Of a stretch of DNA of 64,000 nt, positions 22,941-34,803 are shown piece after piece. Made by a program: the position numbers and the translations under genes. The DNA is taken from positions 33,594,141 through 33,658,140 of the forward strand of contig NC_087071.1 in NCBI RefSeq assembly GCF_963678635.1. The letters run 5' to 3'. The notes beneath the pieces are model-generated. The model was not told the origin of the DNA and ran no database searches. It saw only the letters and a list, made by a program, of their open reading frames with translations. This DNA comes from Symsagittifera roscoffensis. Its lineage: Eukaryota; Xenacoelomorpha; Acoela; Convolutidae. How positions within the stretch are numbered: position 1 is the first letter of the stretch; each line of letters opens with the position of its first letter.

Positions 22941-24255
22941 TAAAAACGCAAAAGTTAGACAAAATTTTCATAAAAGAAACGGCTTGAAAAGCTGTTATTT
23001 TTTTTTGATAAGTTTTGATAATAAATGGTTGAAAGTAAGGATATATTGGTCCTGAAAGAGCTTTTGCAAATTGTTTCTGGTAATAGACATAAAATTGTTA
23101 CCAAAATGGGTATCTTTTGTATGATGAGGGGGGTCGTATCCTGATAAGAAGAAAAGCAAAAGACACCATTCATCTGATCAACGTCCTGCATTTCATCTCA
23201 GTTTTACAAAACCTCTGATCTGCTCGAGTTTGTCTTTTGACTACCAACTATTAAGTTAAACAAAGACCTGTCTTAACTGTTTTATCTAAAAAACGTTGCA
23301 CCACGTCTGAAGTTAGATACTGAAGTTCAATCTTTGAATCAGGCATGATGAAAATGTTTGCGAACTAAACATTTCAAAGCGTGTTATTTAGACGCCTCGT
23401 TGAAAAAGCTTCTGTTTAAACTTTTTGGTTTCAACTTGAAACTTGTCCAAATAACTCAAAACTAAAACGTTACTTCTGCTTTGACATCGTGGTTATGATA
23501 TTTTAATCTTCAAATTAAATCAACATATACTAAGAAATTTATTCAAATTACTCAGAAAAAAACTTCTCGAATTCCAGTGAAAAAATATCATTTTCTGGAT
23601 CTTCCTTATTTGTCCATGAAATCGATGCTCCATCTTTAAGTTCGCGTTTGGGCCTTCTATTATGCAATTTAATTTATCCGTTTTATCTGTTTTTACGAGG
23701 GAAGGAGAAAAACAAGTCATTTAGACACGTGAAATAGTTATGTGGACCGCATTTAATGGCTCTTTCGGAGTACTCACGGAAGAACATTATATTCTGCATG
23801 CACCACCAGCTAAAAAAGAACAATTAGCCTTGATAGCGAACTGATACAAAAACTGTTGTAAATAAAGTAGATAACTTGGCTGATCATGTTAACTTTTCTC
23901 GCCTTTTACGGCAGACGCAAGTGTTAAAATCTGTTTATCAACCTATGACACTACTTAGCAATGTCTCTTGAAAAACAGCAATTGAACAAAATATTTTGCT
24001 GCCAAATAGTCATTTTTGAACACAACGCTGAATTAGGTTACCCACACAAAACGTTTTTAACTTCAGGTTTGAAACGTTTTTTTTACTCAATTTATGTTGG
24101 TTCTACACACAAAAAAATAAGTTTTGCGAAATTTGATCCCAGATTTTTACTCCATAAATGGATCTTTTTTGATTTGCTCAATCAAAAAATGCGCAAAAAA
24201 CCTCGGATCATCTACTGACAAAACTTCATATCAAACAACTTCGCACTAAGCCTAG
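22680..24255 (+). repeat. Segmental duplicate, copy 1 (twin at 34855-36388)
   Basis: From gttgtttttctgagtta to the tgcgcaaaaa region this matches 34855-36388 in the same order and orientation, with scattered substitutions and small indels. A central part (about 23450-23870) has a third copy at 31040-31440. The block carries the minus-strand exon pair described at 22995-23640, and its right end runs into the first unit of the 1.92-kb tandem array. Confidence 0.75.
22995..23640 (-). pseudogene. Two-exon fragment of an unrecognised gene, copy 1
   Basis: Exon E, about 23640-23474, reads KDGASISWTNKEDPENDIFS and ends at a gtaacg donor in phase 1. Exon F, 23140-22995, follows a cttatcag acceptor in phase 1, starts YDPPHHTKDTHFGNNFMSIT and stops at TAA. 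In E an extra T in a T-run after EFEK shifts the frame relative to the copies at 31.1 and 35.7 kb, so this copy is broken. The phases fit for joining E to F. No family is recognised; a C...W spacing upstream of E loosely recalls an immunoglobulin-like fold but is not diagnostic. Confidence 0.45.
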
Positions 24256-27200
24256 GTAAAAATTCTGACGGAGAAAAACATCTCATTTTTGGATGAATTA
24301 ACTTATTCCTGTTTGATGGCAATAACATTTCATTTTCACTTAATAAAAAAAAACATTTAAAAATGACCTTTTTAGGAGATTAAACCCTGTGGTAAAGTGC
24401 TGTAAGCAACTGAAACGGTAAATTTTTTGCAAATTTTATAATTAAATAAAAACTAGTTGTGTTCGAATCAGTTTTTAAAGTAAAGAAGTTGAAAAATAAA
24501 TTGCACCATATTGATTCTGCGTTGAGATACTCTTTTTTGGCCTCTCTTTTTCTTGGATTTGTCTGACAACCATGGGAGTCAAATCGACTTCAGTATCTGT
24601 TCATAAGAACTTTGTCTGATTATAATGAGTGTTTTGCAGTTACCGGTTTTTTGTTACTTTCCGTGTTTAAGTTTTTGATGGAAAAACAGACGAACATACT
24701 CATTTCAATTTTTTGAATCAGTCGAAATTGTACCTCATTAAAAAATTTTATTATAGTATTTTGTTTTTTAGTACGTCAGCATGGTTTTTCTATTTTACTT
24801 TATCTGCTAATTTCTGTCAAATATTTTTGATTGATGACGCGCTATGGTTGATGATTGATGACGCGCTATTGGCTCTGCCGATATACCCTGTGATTTAAAT
24901 TCATAGCGTCCGGGCAAAATTTTATCCAGCAAAATAACGCAAAAGTTTTTATAGCCAATCTACAATTTAGAGAAATAAAAGAAAAAGTAAAATATAAAAA
25001 AGATTTTAAAAAAAACTTAATTTGAAGTTGACGTAAGACTCCAATTTTCTGAAAAACCTTGTACTTTTTCTAGGTACATTTTACTTCTCACTGTTTCTAT
25101 TGCACATTCGAAATACTAGGTCGAGTTTTCAGAAACGATATTGCGCTCCTTAAGATTTGTACTCCGATTTTGGAATTGACACTCATTCTGCCTTCATGTC
25201 CACACGTCCTCTATCCTTGTTAGGTTTTGCAAAAGTTTTGTGGGCTAAACAGTATTAAATTCTTAGGTCAAACAGAGCAACGAACATGTGACCAAAACTG
25301 CCCTTACAAGAAAAATTTGATTGCACTTCATTTTATCAGCGTAGTTTTTGTAAATATCTAATTTTTTAATGTTCAATTTTCTTCCAAAATTAAAAAAAAA
25401 TAATAATAAATTCCAAATCAAAATTTTTCATCACTTGCATGACAACAAAATCATAGAAAATCAAGCCAGCCAAAAAAAGTGAGACTCTAAAAAACCAAGG
25501 AAAGAACACAATTCAAAAAATTGAGAATTTACTTTTTGAAAATGCTGCAAAACGAAATTTCATAAAAACAGTTAAAAAACCCAACTATCATCTTATAAAG
25601 TCAGCGCTCAGTACTCACCAAAACAAAACTAAAAATTTGTCCAAAAATCTTCGGTAAAACAAAAAATTGAACTAATAAGTTTTGGATTTCAAACTTTAAT
25701 CCGCAACAGATCTGACTTTTGATTTGCCTCTTTTCTTTGCCCTTAAAAACAGGTTTTGCCCTTTTAAGAACACAAGGTGAGTGCTTAATCCGGTAAAACG
25801 TTTTCGGAAATCATTATGGCCGAGCAAAAATTTTAGGATGAAAAAAGAAAACTTATTAGGATATATTAAGTTGAGAAATTACAGGAGCAACGTGCACTGG
25901 CAAACCACCAAAGAAAGATAATGATCCCAACAAAAATCCGACAATTCAATGTTCCATTTCAAATAAAAAACTTTGTATCCTTAGTTGAACGGAAAACGCG
26001 TTACCTAACAAAAAGGACACTAAGTTGAAGTTTTGCGAAATTTGATCCCAGCTTTTTACTTCATAAACGGATCTTTTTTGATTTGTTCAATCAAAAAATG
26101 CGCAAAAAAAACCTCGGATCATCTACTGACAAAATTTCATATCAAACAACTTCGCACTAAGCCTAGGTAAAAATTCTGACGGAGAAAAACATCTCATTTT
26201 TGGATGAATTAACTTATTCCTGTTTGATGGCAATAACATGTCATTTTCACTTAATAAAAAAGTACATTTGAAAATGACCTTTTTAGGAGATTAAACCCTT
26301 GTGGTAAAGTGCTGTAAGCAACTGAAATTGTAGTTTTTTTGCAAACTTTATAATTAAATAAAAACTAGTTGTGTTCGAATCAGTTTTTGAAGTAAAGTAG
26401 TTGAAAAACTGCCCAGTGTTTGAAAATCAAATTGCACCACATTGATTCTGTTTTGAGATACTCTTTTTTGGCCTATCTTTTTCTTGGATTTGTCTGACAA
26501 CCATGGAAGTCAAGTCGACTTCAGTATCTGTTCATAAGTACTTTGTCTGATTATAATGAGTGTTTTGCAGTTACCGGTTTTTTGTTACTTTCTGTGTTTA
26601 AGTTTTTGATGGAAAAACAAACGAACATATTCATTTCGCTTGTTTTGAATCAGTCGAAATTGTACCTCATTAAAAATTTTTATTAAAGTATTTTGTTTTT
26701 TAGTACGTCAGCATGGTTTTTCTATTTTACTTTATCTGCTAATTTCTGTCACATATTTTTGATCGATGACGCGCTATGGTTGATGATTGATGACGCGCTA
26801 TTGGCTCTGCCGATATACCCTGTGAATTAAATTCATAGCGTCCGGGCAAAATTTTATCCAGCAAAATAACGCAAAAGTTTTTATAGCCAATCTACAATTT
26901 AGAGAAATAAAAGAAAAAGTAAAATATGAAAAAGATTTAAAAAAAAAACACTTAATTTGAATTTGATGTAAGACTCCAATTTTCTGAAAAACTTTGTACT
27001 TTTTCTACGTACATTTTACTTCTCACTGTTTCTATTGTACATTCGAAATACTAGGTCGAGTTTTCAGAAACGAGATTGCGCTCCTTAAGATTTGTACTCC
27101 GATTTTGGAATTGACACTCATTCTGCCTTCATGTCCACACGTCCTCTATCCTTGTTAGGTTTTGCAAAAGTTTTGTGGGCTAAACAGTATTAAATTCTTA

Positions 27201-28913
27201 GGTCAAACAGAGCAACGAACATGTGACCAAAACTGCCCTTACAAGAAAAATTTGATTGCACTTCATTTTATCAGCGTAGTTTTTGTAAATATCTAATTTT
27301 TTAATGTTCAATTTTCTTCCAAAATTAAAAAAAAATAATAATAAATTCCAAATCAAAATTTTTCATCACTTGCATGACAACAAAATCATAGAAAATCAAG
27401 CCAGCCAAAAAAAGTGAGACTCTAAAAAACCAAGGAAAGAACACAATTCAAAAAATTGAGAATTTACTTTTTGAAAATGCTGCAAAACGAAATTTCATAA
27501 AAACAGTTAAAAAACCCAACTATCATCTTATAAAGTCAGCGCTAAGTACTCACCAAAACAAAACTAAAAATTTGTCCAAAAATCTTCGGTAAAACAAAAA
27601 ATTGAACTAATAAGTTTTGGATTTCAAACTTTAATCCGCAACAGATCTGACTTTTGATTTGCCTCTTTTCTTTGCCCTTAAAAACAGGTTTTGCCCTTTT
27701 AAGAACACAAGGTGAGTGCTTAATCCGGTAAAACGTTTTCGGAAATCATTATGGCCGAGCAAAAATTTTAGGATGAAAAAAGAAAACTTATTAGGATATA
27801 TTAAGTTGAGAAATTACAGGAGCAACGTGCACTGGCAAACCACCAAAGAAAGATAATGAGACCAACAAAAATCCGACAATTCAATGTTCCATTTCAAATA
27901 AAAAACTTTGTATCCTTAGTTGAACGGAAAACGCGTTACCTAACAAAAAGGACACTAAGTTGAAGTTTTGCGAAATTTGATCCCAGCTTTTTACTTTATA
28001 AACGGATCTTTTTTGATTTGTTCAATCAAAAAATGCGCAAAAAAACCTCGGATCATCTACTGACAAAATTTCATATCAAACAACTTCGCACTAAGCCTAG
28101 GTAAAAATTCTGACGGAGAAAAACATCTCATTTTTGGATGAATTAACTTATTCCTGTTTGATGGCAATAACATGTCATTTTCACTTAATAAAAAAGTACA
28201 TTTGAAAATGACCTTTTTAGGAGATTAAACCCTTGTGGTAAAGTGCTGTAAGCAACTGAAACGGTAGTTTTTTTGCAAACTTTATAATTAAATAAAAACT
28301 AGTTGTGTTCGAATCAGTTTTTGAAGTAAAGTAGTTGAAAAACTGCCCAGTGTTTGAAAAACAAATTGCACCATTTTGATTCTGTATTGAGATACTCTTT
28401 TTTGGCCTATCTTTTTCTTGGATTTGTCTGACAACCATGGGAGTCAAGTCGACTTCAGTATCTGTTCATAAGAACTTTGTCTGATTATAATGAGTGTTTT
28501 GCAGTTACCGGTTTTTTGTTACTTTCCGTGTTTAAGTTTTTGATGGAAAAACAAACGAACATATTCATTTCGCTTGTTTTGAATCAGTCGAAATTGTACC
28601 TCATTAAAAAATTTTATTATAGTAATTTGGTCTTTAGTACGTCAGCATGGTTTTTCTATTTCATTTTATCTGCTATTTTTCGGAAATCATTATGGCCGAG
28701 CAAAAATTTTAGGATGAAAAAAAGAAAATTTATTAGGATAGATTTATTAAGTTGAGAAATTACAGGAGCAACGTGCACTGGCAAACCACCAAAGAAAGAT
28801 AATGAGACCAACAAAAACCCGACAATTCAATGTTCCATTTCAAACAAAAAAAAACTTTGTATCCTTAGTTGAACGGAAAACGCGTTACCTAACAAAAAAG
28901 ACACTAAGTTGAT
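24125..28913 (+). repeat. Tandem array of three roughly 1.92-kb units
   Basis: The marker gttttgcgaaatttgatccc recurs at about 24121, 26030 and 27965, giving periods of about 1909 and 1935 bases. Units 1 and 2 are full length and nearly identical in their second halves. Unit 3 lacks about 1 kb, jumping at 28676 from the tttatctgct region straight to ggaaatcattatggccgagc, and ends at 28913. A further fragment of the unit start lies at 36265-36388. I see no large gene in the unit; its reading frames are hydrophobic and AT-driven. Confidence 0.9.
28217..28447 (-). CDS. Weak reading frame in the third tandem unit
   Basis: A 76-codon minus frame (QIQEKDRPKKSISIQNQNGA and onward) is open in unit 3. 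In unit 2 the same frame has a TGA, and in unit 1 a 20-base segment is missing. The composition is plausible for protein, but with only one of three copies open it could equally be non-coding. Not recognised. Confidence 0.2.
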   Translation of the reverse strand: MTPMVVRQIQEKDRPKKSISIQNQNGAICFSNTGQFFNYFTSKTDSNTTSFYLIIKFAKKLPFQLLTALYHKGLIS

Positions 28914-29698
28914 TTTAAATAATAAGCAATCTGAATTTGATTTCAGGTTTGTAAGAAAGTTGATTAGTGAAAAAATATTGTTCCCAAGTACAAGACACTT
29001 GCCTTTCAATTGTAAACTGGTAATTGACCCGCATGAAATCCTCAAGTGACCAAATTGATGATCCAACCATGTTCGTGATGTTTTAGAACAAAAGCTAGCA
29101 GATGAGCTATCTTTCAACTTTGACGAAAATCAAAATTAACATATGGAAGTAACTGGCAGCAATTCCCAGTAACTTCCCAGTAACTTGGCAGCAAACGAAA
29201 AACAAAATTAACATATGGAATTGAAAATTTTTCCCAGTAACTTGGCAGCTATTTTTCTCACAAATTTAACCGGTTTTTGGTCAAAAGAGCTTACAACTTG
29301 CATTATCCATCATATCTGCTTGATTTAAAGTTCATTCAATCTTCTATAAAATCTTTCAATATTGATTTTGAGAAAATTTTTTGTCCATGAGATCCCAATT
29401 CCTATAACCGTACTTCGATCTCAATTCCTGTTACCCGACTTTGATCCCATTTCATGTAACCCATTTTCGATCCCAATTCCTGTAACCAAACTTTATTCCC
29501 AATTCCTGTAACATAACTTCGATCCGAATCCCTGCCATCAATCGCAATTCCTGCAAAGTAAACAAATTGAACAAAGTTATGAAGTAAACTCGCATTTAAA
29601 TTAGTCAGTTCTTTTCAATCAATTAATTCAATTAAAACAATTAAAGTGTTCTCAAATATTTTGATAGGGCAAAATTTTTGGTAACATAATTGGTTGGT
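28914..29698. other. Junction region with a possible exon and short repeats
   Basis: On the minus strand 29117-28913 is open (TSRTWLDHQFGHLRISCGSI and onward) up to the edge of the tandem array; it may be a truncated exon. At 29145-29260 the word cagtaacttggcagc and shorter versions repeat several times; the same words occur at 31450-31600. The 26-bp minisatellite follows. Confidence 0.35.
29390..29552 (+). repeat. 26-bp minisatellite, site 1 (about six units)
   Basis: Unit consensus is gatcccaattcctgtaacc followed by aacttc (T/C variants), repeated about six times with drift. The array is followed by the same unique sequence (caattcctgcaaagtaaaca) at all three sites, so the arrays moved or duplicated together with their flank. 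Confidence 0.85.
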
Positions 29699-31030
29699 GT
29701 CGATCCAAGCTAAAATCACAAATTAGAATACGGTGTATAAATAAAATACGGTAAAAAAAAACCGATGAAAATAAGAATCAGTTGCATCCGGAAATGCATT
29801 GTAAAACTTCAGGATATCAGATGAAAATGATGATTATACAGAACATAAGGATAGTTGGATGTGATTAAATAGTAGAATAGTTACACATTTGATTAGTTAC
29901 ATGATAATTTCACCGAATTACACCGTTGATGCATGAAGAGAACTTCTGGGGAATGTAACTTTCTGGCAATTCAAAATAATCAAGGGATCTTCCTGCGGTT
30001 TTACCTCCTTGTTTGTTTCTTTTTGGCCTTGGGCTCTGAGGGTTTTTGTTCGGGTCTAGATTTCTCAGCAAATATAGTCATGAATTTTATAAAGTCTTCT
30101 TGCGGTGATCTTCCGAAAAATCGTTTCCTTGACTCATCTTAAGACTCGTTTCTCAACTAGGAGTACCTAACGTAAAAATTGCCCATGCTTGATGGTCCAT
30201 TCCCCGCAGTATCCTGAGGTTTGTCGACCAAACGAACTGTGCACTTGGACACGAAAAGATCGTTGATGATGACAATCCATGTTTTGACACTCCCAGCTGG
30301 TTCAAAGAAGACAATCGAGTCCCTGTGCAGGGGTTGAAAGATATTGTACCTTTTCCCGAATTCCGCTTTCTGCTGATGACACAAGTATCACTGTGTTCGT
30401 GGAATTTTCTTATCTTCGTTTCGCTATTGCGTTTTTTTTGTCTTCTGGGACACTAAAGATGACACTTCAGACCATTCAGACCCTTCAATCTTAACGCACC
30501 AATCGCTGATGAATGATTAAATTAGAGCACTTTCCCAGATGGAAGTTACGGCAACGAGGACTTGTACTTTTTCCTTTACCCGAAAAATTCTACTTAGCAT
30601 GATGACAAGGATGAAAGACTCTAATATGTAACTGAACTGAGAAGCGATTGAAAAGTTGAATTGAATGGTTGCATCTCTCATTTGTCATCCCACTCAAGTA
30701 TAAACTTACGAGCTCAAGTTAAATTCCCAACGCCGAAATTCCCAGTGCCTTCCAGTTCTCCATCACCATTATGCCTTCTAACATCACTGTGCTTCCATCA
30801 CCACTTGCAGCCCCAGAGACGACATCATTTGCTCCTCCGACACACGTAACCCCTTTTGCGAGCACCCCCGCGACCTTTCGCATCGCCAATTTGGCCGACA
30901 TACCCCTCTGAGACATGTCCACCTGGATTCCTACATATCGGTATCATCGTATCCGAATTCTCCATGGCAATCGGCTTTTCCTCACTCTCGATAAGCTTAA
31001 AGACAGCAGCATGAGCATGAGAGGCAAACC
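29699..31030 (+). repeat. Segmental duplicate, copy 1 (twin at 33450-34790)
   Basis: Begins cgatccaagctaaaatcaca and matches 33450 onward at high identity for about 1.3 kb. It carries minus-strand exons S, R, Q and P of an unrecognised gene (see the entry at 30001). Beyond its right edge the two copies diverge into different repeats. Confidence 0.85.
30001..31010 (-). pseudogene. Duplicated unrecognised gene, copy 1 (exons P-Q-R-S)
   Basis: Minus-strand coding segments in order: P about 31010-30720 (contains MENSDTMIPICRNPGGHVSE), Q about 30560-30430 (SFISDWCVKIEGSEWSEVSS), R 30390-30157 (ILQPLH-like region, then DSIVFFEPAGSVKTWIVIIN) and S 30138-30001 (SPQEDFIKFMTIFAEKSRPE, ending in a basic KKKQTRR tail and TAA). 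Q is broken by a TAA at 30517-30519 where the twin has TTA. R is intact here but broken in the twin. A gtaagt donor follows P in both copies. P is GC-rich and open in several frames, so its phase is uncertain. No domain is recognised. Confidence 0.45.
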
Positions 31031-31039
31031 AAAAAAGAA

Positions 31040-31440
31040 AACGTTACTTCTGCTTTGACATCTATTTAATGATATTTTAATCTTCAAATCAAATCCACAT
31101 ATAGTAAGAATTTTATTCAAATTACTCAGAAAGAACTTTTCAAATTCCAGTGAAAAAAAATCATTTTCTGGATCTTCCTTATTTGTCCATGAGATCGATG
31201 CTCCATCAGCTTTTCTTTCAATTCACATTTGAGCCCTCTATAAAAATGCAATTTAATTTATCCGTTTTAACGAGGGAAGGGGAAAAACGAGTCATTTAGA
31301 CACGTGAAATAGTTATGTGGACCGCATTTATTGGCTCTTTCGGAGTACTCACAGAAGAACATTATATTCTTCACGCACCACCAGCTAAAAAAGAAATATT
31401 AGCCTTGATAGTGAAATGATACAAAAACTGGTGTAATTGA
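31040..31440 (+). repeat. Third copy of the exon-E region
   Basis: Matches about 23450-23870 and 35610-36010. The minus-strand exon E is open here (GASISWTNKEDPENDFFSLE) and, unlike copy 1, has no frameshift, but exon F is absent because the block is truncated on its left side. It sits directly beside duplicate copy 1 of the P-Q-R-S gene. Confidence 0.6.
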
Positions 31441-31732
31441 AGTCGATGGAATTGAAAATTTTTCCCGGTAACTTGGCAGCAATTTTTCCCAGTAACTGGC
31501 AGCAATTCCCAGTAACTTCCCAGTAACTTGGCAGCAAACGAAAATCAAAATTAACATATGGAATTGAAAATTTTTCCCAGTAACTTGGCAGCAATTTTTC
31601 TCACAAATTTAACCGGTTTGCGGTCAAAAGAGCTTACAACTTGCATTATCCATCATATCTGCTTGATTTGAAGTTCTTTCAATCTTCTATAAAATCTTTC
31701 AATAATGATTTTGAGGAAATGTTTTGTCCATG

Positions 31733-31895
31733 ATATCCCAATTCCTATAACCGAACTTCAATCCCAATTCCTGTTACCCGACTTTGATCCCATTTCATGT
31801 AACCCATTTTCGATCCCGATTCCTGTAACCAAACTTCATTCCCAATTCCTGTAACCCAACTTCGATCCCAATTCTTGCCATCAATCCCAATTCCT
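31733..31895 (+). repeat. 26-bp minisatellite, site 2
   Basis: Same six-unit layout as at 29390, with the flank caattcctgcaaagtaaaca. This site and site 3 lie in a 418-bp direct duplication (about 31733-32150 and 32151-32568) that also copies about 250 bases of the following unique sequence. Confidence 0.85.
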
Positions 31896-32150
31896 GCAAA
31901 GTAAACAAATTGAACAAAGTTATGAAGTAAACTCGCATTTAAATTAGTCAGTTCATTTCAATCAATTAATTCAATTAAAACAATTAAAGTGTTCTCAAAT
32001 ATTTTGATAGGGCAAAATTTTTGGTAACATAATTGGTTTGTGCAATTAACCATCTGTTTTAGCTGCAGTTGTTCAATAATTTGTTAGTCTTTTTTATCTA
32101 AAACGGATTTACTCCAATTACTTTCTCATATTATATAAATTGCTTTCTAT

Positions 32151-32313
32151 GAGATCCCAATTCCTATAACCGAACTTCAATCTCAATTCCTGTTACCCGA
32201 CTTTGATCCCATTTCATGTAACCCATTTTCGATCCCGATTCCTGTAACCAAACTTCATTCCCAATTCCTGTAACCCAACTTCGATCCCAATTCTTGCCAT
32301 CAATCTCAATTCC
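32151..32313 (+). repeat. 26-bp minisatellite, site 3
   Basis: Near-identical to site 2; part of the second copy of the 418-bp duplication that ends near 32568 (tatataaattgctttctatg). Confidence 0.85.
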
Positions 32314-32730
32314 TGCAAAGTAAACAAATTGAACAAAGTTATGAAGTAAACTCGCATTTAAATTAGTCAGTTCTTTTCAATCAATTAATTCAATTAAAAC
32401 AATTAAAGTGTTCTCAAATATTTTGATAGGGCAAAATTTTTGGTAACATAATTGGTTTGTGCAATTAACCATCTGTTTTAGCTGCAGTTGTTCAATAATT
32501 TGTTAGTCTTTTTTATCTAAAATGGATTTACTCCAATTACTTTCTTATATTATATAAATTGCTTTCTATGAGCAAATTAAACCAAAAAGATAGTTTGCTC
32601 TTTATGAGCAATTTTGACGGGCCGGCATATTTTTCAAACCATAACACATACTGCATACAGTAAAAAGAATACGGCAAATTACGGTTAAATTAAAGAGATC
32701 AAATAACAACAAACAGTCATAAGAAAACAG

Positions 32731-33446
32731 TCATGACAATAAACAGTTCCAGTTGTTCATCCGAGTCATAAAAAAATCCTGAGCCGACTCGGCCAAATTA
32801 TGTCTAAATACTTCTCGGTAGTTAACCTCGACGGCATACCTACCACGGCATACATTTATATGGCATCGGATTGTGCTCATGAGGAGATCTATGTGTTCGT
32901 TGAACTTGAGTGATTTGATCAGAGTGTCTAGCTCATGTTCGTTTCTTGCTGGCACCAAATCCCATTTTTCCTCCAGCACAAAATCCCACGACCCATCCAA
33001 AAAATCCTGAGGTTATACTGCCCCAAAAATTAGCAGCACACTGCGTGGATGATAAACCAATGGCCTTTCTGGTTACTGGTGTAGCTGGAACCAATATGAA
33101 AGTTTGCCACGTTTTTTCCTCATCAAGCCAAATTGCCAATTACTTTATCGCCGAACGTGTCGCAAAAGTTTGGCTACTTGGGCGAGAAATATCACTCATG
33201 CAGCTAAAATCGCTCTAAAATGAAATACAAGAGAATAAAAGAACAAATCATATTGTTTTTGGAAAAACAACGAAATTGAAACAAACAGCTACATACCAAA
33301 ACTTCTTCTTCAGTAAGTTCCTTCAATTCAGAAGGTATTCTCAATGTGACTTCAGCATTTTCGATGGAATTCATTCCAGCAAACGCTCGCTTCTTCGAAT
33401 AATCGAATTTCAAATAATCAACACGAAATGTTTCTCCGGCGCGCAA
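32731..33446 (-). CDS. Exon cluster T-U-V of an unrecognised gene
   Basis: Exon T 33446-33297 (RAGETFRVDYLKFDYSKKRA onward) has a perfect gtatgt donor in phase 0. After an 82-bp intron, exon U begins at 33214 behind cattttag (SDFSCMSDISRPSSQTFATR) and reaches a TAA at 33140. Exon V 33006-32731 begins after aacctcag (DGSWDFVLEEKWDLVPARNE), continues for 91 residues rich in Asn, Arg and Glu, and ends at TGA. The U-to-V join does not resolve in phase, so an exon is missed or the gene is decayed. The 5' end of T abuts the 33450 duplication edge. The product is cytosolic-looking with no known domain. Confidence 0.5.
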
Positions 33447-33449
33447 GGT

Positions 33450-34790
33450 AGTCGATCCAAGCTAAAATCACAAATTAGAATACGGTGTATAAATAAAATA
33501 CGGTAAAATAAAAACCGATGAAAATAAGAATCAGTTGCATCCGGAAATGCATTGTAAAATTTCAGGATATCAGATGAAAATGATGATCATACAGAACATA
33601 AGGATAGTTGAATGTGATTAAATAGTAGAATAGTTACACATTTGATTAGTTACATGATAATTTCACCAAATTACACCGTTGATGCATGAAGAGAACTTCT
33701 GGGGAATGTAACTTTCTGGCAATTCAAAATAATCAAGGCACTTCCTGCGGTTTTATCTCCTTGTTTGTTTCTTTTTGGCCTTGGGCTCTGAGGGTTTTTG
33801 TTCGGGTCTAGATTTCTCAGCAAATATAGTCATGAGTTTTATCAAGTCTTCTTGCGGTGATCTTCCAAAAAATTGTTTCCTTGACTCATCTTAAGACTCG
33901 TTTCTCAACTAGGAGTACCTAACGTAAAAATTGCCCATGCTTGATGGTCCTTTCCTCGCAGTATCCTGAGGTTTGTCGACCAAACGAACAGTGCACTTGG
34001 ACACGAAAAGATCGTTGATGATGACAATCCATGTTTTGACACTCCCAGCTGGTTCAAAGAAGACAATCGAGTGCCTGTGCAGGGGTGGAACGATATTTTA
34101 CCTTTTCCCGAATTCCGCTTTCTGCTGATGACACAAGTATCTCTGTGTTCGTGGAATTTTCTTATCTTCGTTTCGCTATTGCGTTTTCTTTTTTGTCTTC
34201 TGGGACACTAAAGATGACACATCAGACCATTCAGACCCTTCAATCTTAACGCACCAATCGCTGATGAATGATAAAATTACAGCACTTTCCCAGATGGAAG
34301 TTACGGCAACGAGGACTTGTACTTTTTCCTTTACCCGAAAAATTCTACTTAGCATGATGACAAGGATGAAAGACTCTAGTATATAACTGAACTGAGAAGC
34401 GATTGAATAGTTGAATTGAATGGTTGCATCTCTCATTTTTCATCCCAATCTAGTATAAACTTACGAGCTCAAGTTAAATTCCCAACGCCGAAAATTCAGT
34501 GCCTTCCAGTTCTCCATCGCCATTATGCCTTCTAACATCACTGTGCTTCCATCACCACTCGCAGCACCAGAGAAGACATCATTTGCTCCTCCGACACACG
34601 TTACCCCTTTTGCGAGCACCCCCGCGACCTTTCGCATCGCCAATTTGCCCGACATACCCCTCTGCGACATGTCCACCTGGATTCCTACATATCGGTATCA
34701 TCGTATCCCAATTCTCCATGGCAATCGGCTTTTCCTCACTCTCGATAAGCTTAAAGACAGCCGCATGAGCATGAGAGGCAAACCTACACT
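33450..34790 (+). repeat. Segmental duplicate, copy 2 (twin at 29699-31030)
   Basis: High-identity direct copy with few indels. It starts exactly where exon T of the T-U-V cluster begins on the minus strand, so the duplication break lies at or inside that gene. Confidence 0.85.
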
Positions 34791-34803
34791 CCCACGGAAC
34801 CAC
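33753..34803 (-). pseudogene. Duplicated unrecognised gene, copy 2 (exons P-Q-R-S)
   Basis: Same order as copy 1: P about 34803-34455 (MENWDTMIPICRNPGGHVAE; the word MENW recurs later in another frame), Q about 34343-34176 (open, VLVAVTSIWESAVILSFISD, ending KKKTQ and TAG), R 34142-33909 and S 33890-33753 (open; SPQEDLIKLMTIFAEKSRPE, basic tail, TAA). R has a private TAA at 34098-34100 where copy 1 has TAC. Thus each copy is broken in a different exon. A gtaagt donor follows P. Copy 2 lies directly upstream of the T-U-V cluster on the same strand, so P to V could once have been one gene. Confidence 0.45.

Noticed and set aside
24713-28755. Hydrophobic frames in the 1.92-kb units as membrane proteins
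   Set aside because: They are rich in Phe, Leu and Tyr because of T-runs, differ in length among units and lack a consistent start or stop.
31385-31594. Minus-strand frame with repeated SYWE words
   Set aside because: It is the translation of the cagtaacttggcagc repeat and not an independent gene.
29390-32313. CRISPR-like array at the regular 26-bp repeats
   Set aside because: The units are contiguous and drift gradually without unique spacers, in eukaryotic DNA. It is a minisatellite.
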